Positions 46,290 to 57,767 of a stretch of DNA of 64,000 bases are shown here, piece after piece. Where the stretch lies: assembly GCA_035578175.1 (NCBI GenBank), contig JAQMRL010000001.1:238653038-238717037 (forward strand). Reading direction: 5' to 3'. The DNA is from Catonia carolina (lineage: Eukaryota > Arthropoda > Insecta > Hemiptera > Achilidae). Within the stretch, counting starts at the first letter, position 1. Each line of letters opens with the position of its first letter. A program made the translations under genes and the position numbers. The notes under the pieces were generated by a model. The model ran no database searches, had not been told where the DNA came from, and saw only the letters and a list, made by a program, of their open reading frames with translations.

Positions 46290-47095
46290 AAAAATCTGGT
46301 GTGAAACACTCATACAAATTTTTCTTGCCAATGCAAATCTTGAACAATATAACCTAACATTAGTAATAAAACATTACACATAAACAAAAAAACTTACTTC
46401 AATAAACATAACCTAATTTTAATCATGAGTGAACGACGTAAACTGAAAAACAACCTCAGTTGTTTGGCTTAAAAATACGGAAAATAACTCTTTCACGCTA
46501 AATTAGGCTCTGTAGAGAAAAATGTTCTAAATAAAAGTTGTAGATCTTTTAATTTACTATAAATTTGATTATATACACTTTTGTCTTTAATTGAATGCTA
46601 AGACAGAAATCTTAATAAATCGATTTTTTACACGTTTTCGTGAGAAAAACCAGAAAATCGCTAAACTAAACGTTGTACAAAAAAAAAACAATTAAATAAC
46701 ATCTGTAGGATTTTAAATTGTCTACAACTTTTACTAGATACATTTTTGCGTTAAAATGCATATTAAAGTCACAATCTTAAAAAAAAAATAATTTTTTACG
46801 AGAAAATAACCTTCCCAAGAATTTAAGTAGACATGGCCCCTACCCAATCTTGTAGAGCATAACAAATTTTGTAGTAAATGAGGCGATTTCAAAGAAATCG
46901 TATGAACCGTTTTTGAAAAAATCGCAAAGTATTGAAAAATGACACGAATAAACTACTACTTTTGGTTGACCGATTTTGATGAAAATGTTCGTGTTGGGTT
47001 CTCTAGTGGTATCTAACTTAAGTTTTAAGTTTCAAGTTCGTACGACGTTTCGTTTTTGAGATATTTTGTTCACACACACACACACACACAAAGTC
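46290..47095 (+). repeat. Family R dispersed repeat, copy 2
   Basis: Same landmark order as the 34.3 kb copy: CTGGTGTGAAACACTC, AATCATGAGTGAACGACG, TTTCACGCTAAATTAGGC, GACATGGCCCCTACCC, CCGATTTTGATGAAAATGTT. It ends in a (CA)n run at about 47072-47091. Confidence 0.75.
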
Positions 47096-47975
47096 TTGTG
47101 TATTGAGTATTTGTTCTTGAGTATTTGTGTTCAATACAGAATGTTCCTCCATTGAATAAATTGTTTATTTATATTAGGTATTCATTTACTACAATATTAT
47201 ATTATATACTATTATATTATATTTATTTTTAATTTTTATATAAAATCACATGAAGTAAGTCTTTTTTCGAATATTGAGAAGTAATAAAAAAATTGGTAGA
47301 GTATTTATTTTTTAGAAATTGGTGAGTGTTGTATAATATTTTAGTATTTTGTAAAATTTTATTGTATTATATTTTAAGATTATTATAAATTAAACTGTTA
47401 TTAATACTAATATTTATAAATGAAATTATGTACAGAAATAAAGAATTATTATATTATATTATTTATAATAAAGAAAAACCAATTTACTGAAACTTAATGA
47501 CAGTACATTGATTTTTGAAAATAATCAGATGCTTGACAGACAAATGCACAAAATCTTTTGAGTAAACCTCTAGTATAATTTCAAAAATTGGATAATCAAT
47601 GGTTCACTGTATAAGTTTCTCAAACCATCCTTGATCATGAGTCATCCTGTCTTTAAAATAATCCTGCCTTTCAATATTCTTAAAATACACTATTGAATCG
47701 TGTATTGAAAGAATATTATTGAGAAAGCTTGCTGAGAATCCACTTTTACAGATTTTATATGACAGTTATTGGACTTATTCATTATTTTTAACAATCTTAA
47801 ACTAAACTTTATAAAGATAATTATCTGAACTAGAAACAAACTGAGAACACTCACTTTGGAAACCGAGAACATCCAACTTTCAATACCTGTACAAAGAAAA
47901 AAGAAAATAAGGCAAAATTAAAGAAAACAACACTTAACAAGCTAAAATTTTCAAAAAATTATCTATAATATACAC
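47096..47975. other. AT-rich stretch, no gene seen
   Basis: Dominated by ATTATATT-type low complexity to 47470. Nothing recognised after that. Confidence 0.5.
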
Positions 47976-48400
47976 CAGTGGTCATCAACGAAATCTGATC
48001 AAAATATTTTTAAAATTTTGATGAGACTGCCACGGTCCAGCCAACTTTTTATTTAACCGACTGTAAAAATGTACAACTGTAAACATTTATAAATAGAAAT
48101 CTTAGTACTAATGGTTGATTTGGAAAAGGTTTGAACAATAAAATGTAAGAACAGTTTTATAGTACTGTAATCTTGAGTAAAAAAGTAATGATCTTTTATA
48201 TTTTGAAGCGCAGCGCTTTCACGAGTTGCTTTCAGCCTGATGGCGTCCGTAAACTTGTCCTGCGAGGATCAACTTTCTTCCGAGAAATTTGGGTATATGT
48301 CGTCTTGACATCACCAGTTGATGCACACAGGCTCAGGACGCACACAGCCTAAACGTAAAAAAACCACATCATCACACAGAAAAATAGGTTTGTATACTAA
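47976..48400. mobile_element. hAT-type element, partial relative of the 36.7 kb copy
   Basis: Starts CAGTGGTCATCAACG and shares GAGACTGCCACGGT, CCGACTGTAAAA and the later TGAGTTGCT-like segment with 36743-37140, in the same order. The right terminus and target duplication were not found, so the end is approximate. Confidence 0.6.
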
Positions 48401-50019
48401 AAAAAAATAAGGATCTCGATTATTAGTGCCTTTGCAGTGAATTATTTGATACAAATTGTTAATGGAAAATGTTGTCGGGCCGTTCGAAATAATGGCGTTA
48501 CAGGACAGATTATAAATAGTGTTAATAGTGCGTTGCGTACGGGTGGTATGACAAGTAAACCATTGTTTTGATCTGTGGACTTTATTTTAAGTGACATTAT
48601 TTTAATTACAGCCGTGATTTAATGACCGTTAGGACCACACTTTTGATTTATATGTTCTTGATGACGGGCGTCTTGTCCGTCAAGAGGCTGCTCTGACAAG
48701 AGAGCGAGTAATGCACATCCCCCGGGTTGACGACCAGGCTAACCCTCGCTCTCTAAACTTTTAGATATTTTTGTCCAAATTAGGTATGTATCATTCCTTA
48801 GTCACAGCAAAGAAGAGTTCTACGGAACCTCCTCCGGGTATATACTTTCGGGCACCAGGTGAGACCGAAAGTGGCGGGAGAAATAATAATAATAATTTAT
48901 TCCACTTTATACAAATAAAAAATTATATCTTATCTACAAGAAATAAATAACCACCAACTCAAGTAAACGGTGGTTATATAAAGAAAACAAAACAAAATAC
49001 ATAAAAACAAGTTTACAAAATGAATTACAAATCAATGTCGTCATCCACTACAAATGACAATAAAATTGAAGCGGCAGCTACAGCGCATGTTAACTATATT
49101 ATTTTTAACAACAATATTAACCAATCCGTTAGTCTTCAGAGCAGATATTCACCTGTACATGACTAACACTAAAATCAGTTATTATTGTTATATTATTTAC
49201 CAAGATCAGTAAATTCCTACCTACAAGGACTGAATATAGCAAGCACTGCAAGTCAGCAACGGTAAAACACCAACACTAACCAACAGTTCTTACAAGTGAA
49301 ACAACATCAGTTATGTCATAGAGCTAATCTTTAACCTTTCTTGAAAAAATTAACGTGTTTAGCTATTTTTAATTTTAGTAGGCAACAGATTAAACACTTC
49401 AGACCTAAATAAACAAAAGTTTTAGCGAAAAGGATTTATTAACTTTCGGTCTTACAAAAAGTTGTTGGCTCAACTAAATGCCAGCAAACCAATTACCATG
49501 TTAATTACAGTCAAGTTTAATTTAAACTTAAGTTATATAATTAATTTAATTGAAGTCATTTAATTGTATTTGTTAGTAGGCTAATATTAATCATAAATTG
49601 TAATTATTAACTGTGTAAATAAAAAATTAATATTTTAAGTTTAAAAGGAAATCTGTTTCTTATTTCTTATACCCAGATTCCGAAAGAACGTAGGCTTAGG
49701 TGTTGCAATATGTTTACCAACCAATAAATATTCATTTAGGTAATGAAATATTAGATCGATTAACAAACATTTAAATTTAAATGTGCTTTGATAATAAAAT
49801 TTCACAAGTATGTCAATGATTATGGAATTCAATCCAATTAAATAATTGTAATAGTAGAGGTAGGTATAAGAGATATTCTACGAATCGAGATTACAGTCGA
49901 TAGTATTTCTGTATTATTGAAGTCCACTCCAGTATTCCTGAAGATGCACTCAAACCACATTGTGTGTTTATGTTGTGTATTTGTGTGAGTACATAAATGT
50001 GTTAGTTTTGCAATTGTGT
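48401..50019. other. Mixed AT-rich stretch, no gene recognised
   Basis: A modestly GC-richer patch at 48640-48880 is followed by (AAT)n at about 48882-48897 and a low-complexity region. This could be an old retroelement 3' end, but no motif is clear. Other frames here are not supported. Confidence 0.4.
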
Positions 50020-50181
50020 GGTCAATCCCCTGAGTCAAACCGAACCAGAGCGAAGCCCAACAAACCGCTATTATTGATTTCTACCCCTAGAGGCAATTGT
50101 ACTTTGCATAAACTACCACAATCCGAAGAAACCGACCCGTTAGTACCATCAATTACTATTGCTTTTACGGATAAAGGATAA
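50020..50181 (+). CDS. Exon-like open segment of unknown identity (unproven)
   Basis: About 50 codons in the frame 49960-50181 read balanced protein sequence (SPESNRTRAKPNKPLLLIST, LPQSEETDPLVPSITIAFTD). The base composition is clearly less AT-rich than both flanks. I see no strong splice sites and no known domain. It could be a host exon, a decayed gene or a transposon fragment. Confidence 0.2.
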   Translation, partial: GQSPESNRTRAKPNKPLLLISTPRGNCTLHKLPQSEETDPLVPSITIAFTDKG

Positions 50182-50490
50182 AATCAGTCCAGTTGTAGTA
50201 TATACTAAAACAATAGTGATTGTAGCAAAATGGCTTACAACGTTACAGTAATGTTAAATGCATTATAAGTGGCTGAACAGTAATGCTACACTGGATTTGC
50301 TGACATTGATCTGTATTGCTTTTCATTTGAAATTCCGTACACGATCCGTCGTACGTCATTATTTCGTAGTCCATAAAGCAAAGTGACGACTCGTACATGG
50401 TCAGCTAATCAAGGAATAGAATAATGAACGAGAAATAAACCATTAATACACGTTAAAATATAATAACATTTATATTAATATTTATTTTTT

Positions 50491-50853
50491 TGCTCATAAC
50501 AGAAAGGTAGAATGTTCAATTATTTGCATTCCATCTGTTAGTTCCAGGCCTAAAAAGATTTTTTTTCTTATCATATGGCCAACCAATTAAATGACTGAAT
50601 CATTTAAGAACAAAAGAAGCAGAGGTGTAAAAGACACTAATCTTTGTTATATCTTTTTAAAGTAATGAATTTCATTATACAGCCAGACCCTGTGGTGAAA
50701 GAAGTGAAGGTTCCATTTTTATAGGGCCTGTCATCCTGATGAGCATATTTTTCAACTCAATATGGAAGACATGGTAAACCACCTCACTCCTCGTTTTACT
50801 TAGTAAAACCTCTAGAGGTTTAAACCAGCCTTTCGCCTAATGACCTAAACAAA
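50491..50853 (+). mobile_element. Family A element, copy 12
   Basis: Starts GCTCATAACAGAAAGGTAGA and ends CAGCCTTTCGCCTAATGACC, then AAACAAAAA. Internal deletion around 50710-50725 removes the AGAGTGGAAAATATG segment. The hairpin is broken by two substitutions. Confidence 0.75.
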
Positions 50854-51253
50854 AATTAATTGTATTTGAACCCATATGGAAACTATGGAAGCAAATCCTA
50901 ATACAAGAGTAAGTTGAAACAAAAATAAAATACATTTTAATTTTTTGGCAAGGAAAAAAATTAAATTTTACAACTTAACACAGACCAATAAATTAATTAT
51001 AACTCAAAATTTATACCGCTACACGTTGAAAAAAATAAAAGTATTTATTTCCACATGGTTGTCTTAAAATCTTTTATACATTTCCTTATTAAGAATTATT
51101 TAAGTAAACAATTATTTTAAATTAGAGGATCATACAACAAAAAATAATAGCATAATATTATCACGAAGATTATTATTGGTAAGCAATTATAGAATTAGTA
51201 ATAAGTGGATGAATGAGTGAGGAATATCGTGTTCACAGTAGCTATACTGTATT
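50854..51253. other. AT-rich stretch, no gene seen
   Basis: Nothing recognised. Confidence 0.5.
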
Positions 51254-52205
51254 AAAAAAAAAATCTGGTGTGAAACACACACGACTTTCTCTTGCTTGCA
51301 AATAATGAACAACATAACCTAACATTTTGATAAAACATTAGAAAAACAAATAAAAGTTATAAACAAAAACACTAACCTCAAACACCTAACCTAATTTTAA
51401 TCATGAGTGAATGATGCAAAATGAAAATCAACCTTGGTCTGGCTTAATAATACGAAAAATCACTCTTTCACGCTAATCTAGGCTCTGTAGAGAAAAATGC
51501 TTGAAACAAAAGTTGTAGATCTTTATGCAGCTTTGTCGTAAAATGGATACTACAACCGAAATATTAAAAAATAGATTTTTTTACAGATTTTCATAAAAAA
51601 GAAACAGAATATCACTAATTACCGCTAAACTAAGCGTTATAAAAACAAAGGTTCGAAGAAATAAAGGTAGATTTATCAACTGCCTACAACTTTTATTAGT
51701 CTATGTACACTTTTGCGCTAAAATGCATATCAAGGCTGTAATCTTAAAAAACTGTTATTTTCTTCGAGAAAACAGCCTCCTCAAGAATTTCAGCAGATAT
51801 GTCGCCTACCCTATCTTGTAAAACATAAAAAATGTAATAAATAAATTCAAAAAAATCGTAGAAGCCGTTTTTGAGAAAATCGCAAAAAACTAAAAAACGA
51901 CACGAATAAACTACTACTACTTTTATATAAACTACTTGACCGATTTTGATTAAAATGTTCGTGTCGGGTCCTCTAGTAGTACCTAACTTAAGTTTCAAGT
52001 TTCAATGTCGTACAATGTTTCGTTCTTAAGGTATTCCATTCACACACGCGCGCACGCGCACGCACACACAGACCAATTGCTAAAAACATGTTTCTTTGGG
52101 TTCAAGGGGTCTGAAAACGTAGATCCGGTGAAAACTCGATTTTGAAAAATCGACATGAAAACAATACTTTCCTTCCTATATTCATACAGACAAGAGAAAG
52201 TAAAA
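51254..52205 (+). repeat. Family R dispersed repeat, copy 3 (longest)
   Basis: This copy runs past the CA/CG dinucleotide tract (52041-52072) to CGATTTTGAAAAATCGACAT and AGACAAGAGAAAGTAAAA. Near its start is CTTTCTCTTG (about 51283) and near its end CAAGAGAAAG (about 52191), an inverted pair hinting that this is a DNA element with subterminal inverted repeats. The minus-strand frame at 51744-51998 is a by-product. Confidence 0.7.
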
Positions 52206-52794
52206 AATTAGCTAATAATATCAACAAAACGTGCCACGCAAATTTAACAATTTTTAACTTTTTATATCTATTTCATATAAAATATTCAGGATTTAAATGA
52301 TGTAAACAAAAGTACCAGGTAAAACAATGTAACTGACGGTAAGAAATCTAATATAAAGTTGATCGACCTTTACAGTGTACTTTATATCAAGGGAATAAAA
52401 TGAAAAGTAAGATTAGAATGGATAAAAGAATAAAAATATCAGAAAATACCACAAAGTAAGCATTTCTCTTAAAATTGAAAAATAAAGAAAACTCAGCGTA
52501 AGAGTAAAGGAATAGGTAAACTGTTACATAAGCGTTTTACAATAATAACAGTAATAATAGTACTAATAATTTAAAATGTTTAATATAACGGGTGGACGTA
52601 ATAAAGGAAAAACGGCTTCTCTTAGGAGTACTTAGTAATAAGAAATAATAAAACAATACAAGCCGTTTCCAAAGTATTGAAACATTATTAAAAAAGTCTT
52701 TAATTTTTGTTTACGTGTACAACAGCTGATCTCTACAGACATATTTTAAATATGATATATTTAAATTACAAATTTAAGTTCCAAACTGAAAGAA
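52206..52794. other. AT-rich stretch, no gene seen
   Basis: No feature could be supported. Confidence 0.5.
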
Positions 52795-53165
52795 CTATTC
52801 CGACTACTTGGACGCCGCTCTTCACTGACTCTAAAATCTAAACTATTACTACGCAAAGTTTACTTTAAACGAATATGGACCTATGGACTACAAATTTATT
52901 GCACAGCTAAACCGAGCAACATACAAAAATCACAAGCCTTTCAGTAAAAATTCCTACGTTTAATCACCTGCGCACCTTTATATTATGTCAACAACTAAAT
53001 TCTACATGACGACCGGAATATTCCGTTCATAAGTGAAGTAGTTCCAGCTATAGTGTTTTCCACAGAAAATTGCATGATCACCCCAACGAATTGATTACCA
53101 AACTATCGGATGCATCGCTACCAGGGGATCCGCAACGCAGGTTGAAACGTCAATGGGCCTGAGAT
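52795..53165 (+). pseudogene. Jockey-like LINE reverse transcriptase C-terminal relic
   Basis: Frame pieces read LGRRSSLTLKSKLLLRKVYF, RIWTYGLQIYCTAKPSN, QKSQAFQ, KFLRLITCAP, and after a frame change RNIPFISEVVPAI and RRLKRQWA-like sequence. The order matches jockey C-termini. Several stops and frame changes are present. Confidence 0.75.
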
Positions 53166-53399
53166 CTTTTATTAAGTGCTGTTTAAATTTTATTTTATTT
53201 TTATTTCTTCTTTTTTTCTTGTAATGTTGTTATTTATCATTCTTGTATCATGAACTTTATCTCATAGAATATATGGGTATTACTATTCTTTTTTATTAAT
53301 TTTTTCCTTGTCATCCGTTGTTTACTTTTATCAAATTTGCTCGTTTTATATTAATATATACTTGAAAATAACGTTATTAAAATTAAAAAAAGTTACAAA

Positions 53400-53620
53400 T
53401 TACATATGCTTCCTTTTACGTTATCAATGACTGTTTGCACAATGACCTCAAAATTCCGTACGTAAACGACTTATTTCGTAAAATTTACACAAGATTCCGT
53501 ATGAAAGTATCTCATCATAGCAACGAAATTGTACGCAAACTGTACCTACCATACCTTACCGTAAATCCCCGCAGACGTCTACGCCGACGATGGAGTAGGG
53601 ACATCATTTTGTAAAAAGTA
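53400..53620 (+). pseudogene. Second jockey-like LINE C-terminal fragment
   Basis: One frame reads VINDCLHNDLKIPYVNDLFR, then FRMKVSHHSNEIVRKLY and PRRRLRRRWSRDI to a stop. It corresponds to the last ~65 residues of a jockey-type RT protein and overlaps, in protein terms, the end of the relic at 52795-53165. It is therefore a separate insertion. The frame is unbroken. Confidence 0.7.
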
Positions 53621-54373
53621 CACACAATTATGTAATCCGTTCACAGAACATTTCCAGCTGGAACCCACTGTTGAGTGGTGATCTCCTGTAAGTCTTAAAG
53701 CGCATTTTATCCCATTTCATAATCATCTTATTCACTCGTTGTTTTTATGTACAGTTGTGAAGTTTCCTAATAAAAAATGATATACTGACGATCGTGCCGA
53801 TGACTGTAAGTACACTTTATGAAATAAAAAACTAGTGAAGCTGTCATTCAGTAATGATAAACTACTCTACTGCTACAAATAATCACTACTCCAACTTTTG
53901 CATAGCTTAAGTTGGTAGTTACCGGGTAAATTTGGCGTGTCAAAGGTTCATATGAGCTGATTTTCGTTGGTAGGAAGTTTCTGTTTGAAACGCCTTTAAA
54001 AATTAAAAATTAAGTCGTTCATGTTGAGAATGTGTAAATTTTATGTAAACTTTTCATTAGATACGTACGCAGCTGTGATAATTCGTACGCACTTAGATTG
54101 AAAAGATTGTAATTTGATATCACTCAGAATTTAAGAGAACCTGTAGATTCCTTAGTAGTGCAGTTTATGTAAACGATGTGAAATAAAAAACATTATTAGG
54201 TGTAAATACCCAAAAATACAATTTAATAATGAACAAAATTCTCATTCTCTGGAGAGCTATCGCTGGGTGGTGTTCTTCTTAAAGCCATTAACACGATTGG
54301 TTTTTTTAATTTAGTTGTGAACAAATTTGCTGGTTGTTTTATACAGTTGCAAAATAAATAAAATAGTAAAACA
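53621..54373. other. AT-rich stretch, no gene seen
   Basis: May include the 3' tail of the preceding LINE fragment. Nothing else is recognised. Confidence 0.4.
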
Positions 54374-54860
54374 ACCATTAACAGGACACTGGGTAACGGA
54401 TCTAGAACACAGACAATAGTGAAGTTCTACAAGGTAATGGCAGCCCCAGTCCTTCTTTATGGAAGTGATTAATGGGTTACCACGAAACGCCAAGAAAGTA
54501 GGATCTACGCAGCTGAAATGAGGTTTTTTATGAAGGGTGAAGGGCTGCTCGAGGCTAGATTTAATACGTAACGAGGAAATTATATCTGATTTGGGTGTAT
54601 TTAGTCTGAATGAAAAAGTGGAGGAGTACCGCAATCAATGAAGGCAACATTTGGAACAGATGCCAGAGGAGAGAATACCCTTCAAAGTTACGAAAATGTT
54701 CCAGTTGAAAAAAGGGTGGGAAGACCTCGAAGAAGATGGCAGTAGTCGAGAGGTAGGGGTTGGAATATCTCGTGTTTGTGTATATGTGTAGAATTTTTTT
54801 GTGATTTCGGAACAAGGCTTATGCCTAATCCTTGATAGTAAAAAGAAGACGAAGAAAACA
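54374..54860 (+). pseudogene. LINE reverse transcriptase C-terminal relic
   Basis: Broken frames read KFYKVMAAPVLLYGSD, RQESRIYAAEMRFF, SELGVF-like, EKVEEY-like and RMPEERIPFKV-like segments, then a Gly/Arg-Arg-rich end. These match the RT C-terminus of insect endonuclease/RT LINEs (FYKVMAVPTLLYGSExW, RIEAAEMRFLR, RMPxxRIPxK). It ends CCTTGATAGTAAAAAGAAGA, the same tail as the 29.8 kb copy. The minus-strand frames here are shadows. Confidence 0.75.
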
Positions 54861-55347
54861 CAACAAATACTAGTAAATTTTTGAATAAAATATTTAATAA
54901 CTTTTAATAATTTAAAAGTTTCATAAAATGTTCCTGTAATTTTGTATCTCCCTGTACAAATCTTGCGTACATGTTAGAATGCGTGGCAGGTTATTAAAAT
55001 CATCTCAAGCCAGACTAATTCACGTGGCTAATTAGGTATGAGAAGACCAAGATAGAAGGGACGGTACAGGGATAACACGATGTACACAGAAGAGGTAAAC
55101 GGGGTGGAATTCTATATCGTTGGAAATGGTTAGAGGGGTAGTTAAGCTGCAAAGGTAGAAGGGGTTGTAGCCGAGAGGTAGGCCATTAGAGCAGCTAAAG
55201 AGATTTTTTTACGGCATGGTCATCTCGTATATCCCCTCCAGTTCTAACTCGTTCAATGGTAATGAAATCAAAATCTGCCCCGTTACTAAAGCAACAGTTT
55301 AATGTAATATCGTAAGTCTACCTACCTTTTTTTGCCTTCAATTCTAT
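54861..55347. other. Mixed stretch before the LTR retrotransposon
   Basis: A GC-richer, purine-rich patch at 55020-55200 may be an old element fragment but has no clear frame. The bases just before 55348 are CAATTCTAT, so a 4-5 bp target duplication of the LTR element would be CTAT or TCTAT. Confidence 0.4.
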
Positions 55348-57160
55348 TGTAGGGATAAAAGAAAAATGTTTTTTAATTAAGATACTGAATTTATTTTGAA
55401 TATTTAAATTATTATACTCCAAAGGTTTGAAAACTATTTGTCCGATAGTGAGTTGTGTCATGCAGAAGATAACTCCGGGATAAATAACGGATAACAAACT
55501 CATTAAAATATAGATAAATAACTTTAATGATGATCAGATTTAAATGTTATGAAGTTATTAATATTACAAATACACTTTTTAATTATTTAAAATTGAAATA
55601 CATTATGAAATTACAACTTACGTGTCTGGACGCAACAGATACATATTTATAAATTTGTTAATAAAAAAAATAATAATACATTTACATTATAATTAATTAA
55701 AACACAAATATAATAACACTTTACCCCGGTATATTACATTATTAACTGACTCTAATTTTTATAAAGATATATTTAAGACAATGCATTATAATTCACATTT
55801 TACAATTATAACTTAATCTGTTACAAAGAGTACGTCTGTGCCATTTTGAAGATGAAAGCCGAGTCTCGCGTCGCCTTCCAGGCCTCATCATCCTAAAATC
55901 CCTCTCTCATTAACCTTCAATCGGCCTGACCAATCAGCGATCTCCAAATATGTCCCACTACTAAATAATTTAAGATTTTAAATTTAACGGTTGTATTGTT
56001 CTGGAAGCGTCTACTCCCACCTCTATACCAAAAGTTCGTTACAAGTTGTTAAAGGGACAAAAATACGTTAAACTATTACTAATAATTGATGACTTACGTC
56101 CTGTTATTGTTTTACTATACATTAATTTATTGCATCCTGTTATTTAACTTAGCTTAATGTATTACATACTAAATATTATGTTTGTTTTACAATGAGTTTG
56201 TCTCCGATTAATTTTACATTTAATGATATTTCAACTTATAAATTAATATTAAAACCTAAAATCCGATTAATTACTAATTAAAATAAAATATGATAAAAAT
56301 AAAATAAACTTAATTGAAAAGGCATACTACAAATTACCCTTCGTTCATTGAAAAAATTTTAGAATTTAAATTAATTTAAATTATATAAATTTTTATTGTA
56401 TTAAATTTTGAAAACAATATTATTTTCTTTAAAAAATAAAAAAAATTAAAAAAATAAAAAATGTCAAATACTTTTGTATACTTCCAGTATAAAAATTATT
56501 TTCTAACACCCTATACTTTTAAATTATTAATATCTATAATATAAATTTTAAAAGATTTTACAAAGTCCAAATACTTATTTTATTACCTATTTTATTACAT
56601 ATGAAAAAAGGTTTGTTTGTTTTTTCTTTTTAAATTACACTAATCGATTAATTCTGACATTTTAAATAAATCTGTTACAAAAATTATCTATTTATCTTCC
56701 GATTTCCAATAACTAACACATTAATTTAAACACATTAATATTTACTACTACTAACATTTACCCTTATAAAGTTACTCTACCGTTTTAATCACAAAATCAA
56801 GGCTTAGTTTTATAAATTACAATATGAAATTACCATTGAAATTATTCACAAAACACAAAAGAAAACGAATTACACTCTAATAATATAATCTCCTGAATAA
56901 CCATTTCTTATTTTATTTAGTTAATTACAATATGTTCACTAATTTCTCCATAGTTTTATTATAAATTTACTATTTATTTATTAAAACAAAATGTACACTT
57001 CACTCAAATGAATTGCTTTTATGCAGATAGTCAAATTATTTCATGTAGTTTTCCTTTTCACTTACTTATTCAAATGTCAACTATATTATATTGATGTAAT
57101 AAACACTTGTCGAATGGATCAATTTTAGTATACATATCTTGAAACAATTTTTTACATACA
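55348..57160 (-). repeat. 3' LTR
   Basis: The 55348 boundary is fixed by the match to 63256 onward (TGTAGGGATAAAAG in both). The other boundary is inferred. A polypurine tract (GAGAAGAAAAGGAG on the minus strand) abuts a TGTATGTA start at 57160, giving ends of TGTA and TACA and a length of 1813 bp. That is long for the superfamily, and the tract-side boundary cannot be checked against the other LTR in this window. The small minus-strand frame at its low-coordinate end recurs at 63220-63411 and is only shared LTR sequence. Confidence 0.7.
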
Positions 57161-57174
57161 CTCCTTTTCTTCTC
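57161..57174 (-). other. Polypurine tract
   Basis: The minus strand reads GAGAAGAAAAGGAG immediately before TGTATG. It would prime plus-strand DNA synthesis. It is the cleanest purine run between the pol stop and the known LTR. The T-rich run at 57551-57576 is a poorer candidate. Confidence 0.55.
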
Positions 57175-57767
57175 ATTTTTGTTAATATTATTTTATTATT
57201 ATTATTAATTTTTTATAATATTCATCTACTTGTACATTTCCGACGACTATAATCACTTAATCCATTTTTCTATATTTATAACTCCAATTTTGTTTCGAAT
57301 TCAACATAAACGTTCATATCTCCATAATTCTTCGTTAGTATTGCTCTACTCATTCAATTCAGTTGTTATTATTATTATTTTTATTATCATTTTGACATTG
57401 AATTTTCAGTTATTTAAAAACACAATCAAACATTGACACCTGCCCTTCAAGCGAATTCCGTGGCCGTAATGTTTTTATTCACATAAGTTTTTTTGAAATT
57501 TCACTACTCTTATAATTCACATTTATTTGCACTATAACATAGATAAATATTTTGTTTTTTCTTTTTTTTTTTTTTTAAACCATAAAATCGACTTTAATAT
57601 AACTGTATTTAATGTTTTGTGAAAAAAAAAACATACAAATTTTTAAATGATTTTAAAATTTTACATACACTATATTTTTATTTACTAAACCTTGTTTTAG
57701 ATATTAAACAATTAATTCAACAATTTAACATTATACTAATAACTTGTGACTGATACTACAATAAAAT

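Noticed and set aside
55318..55503. 61-codon minus-strand frame in the LTR, repeated at 63220-63411
   Set aside because: It is repeated only because the LTR is repeated. It crosses the LTR boundary with different N- or C-terminal flanks and has no motif.
57551..57576. Long T-rich run as alternative polypurine tract of the LTR element
   Set aside because: On the coding strand it is almost pure A and is not followed by a TG LTR start. The mixed purine run at 57161-57174 fits better.
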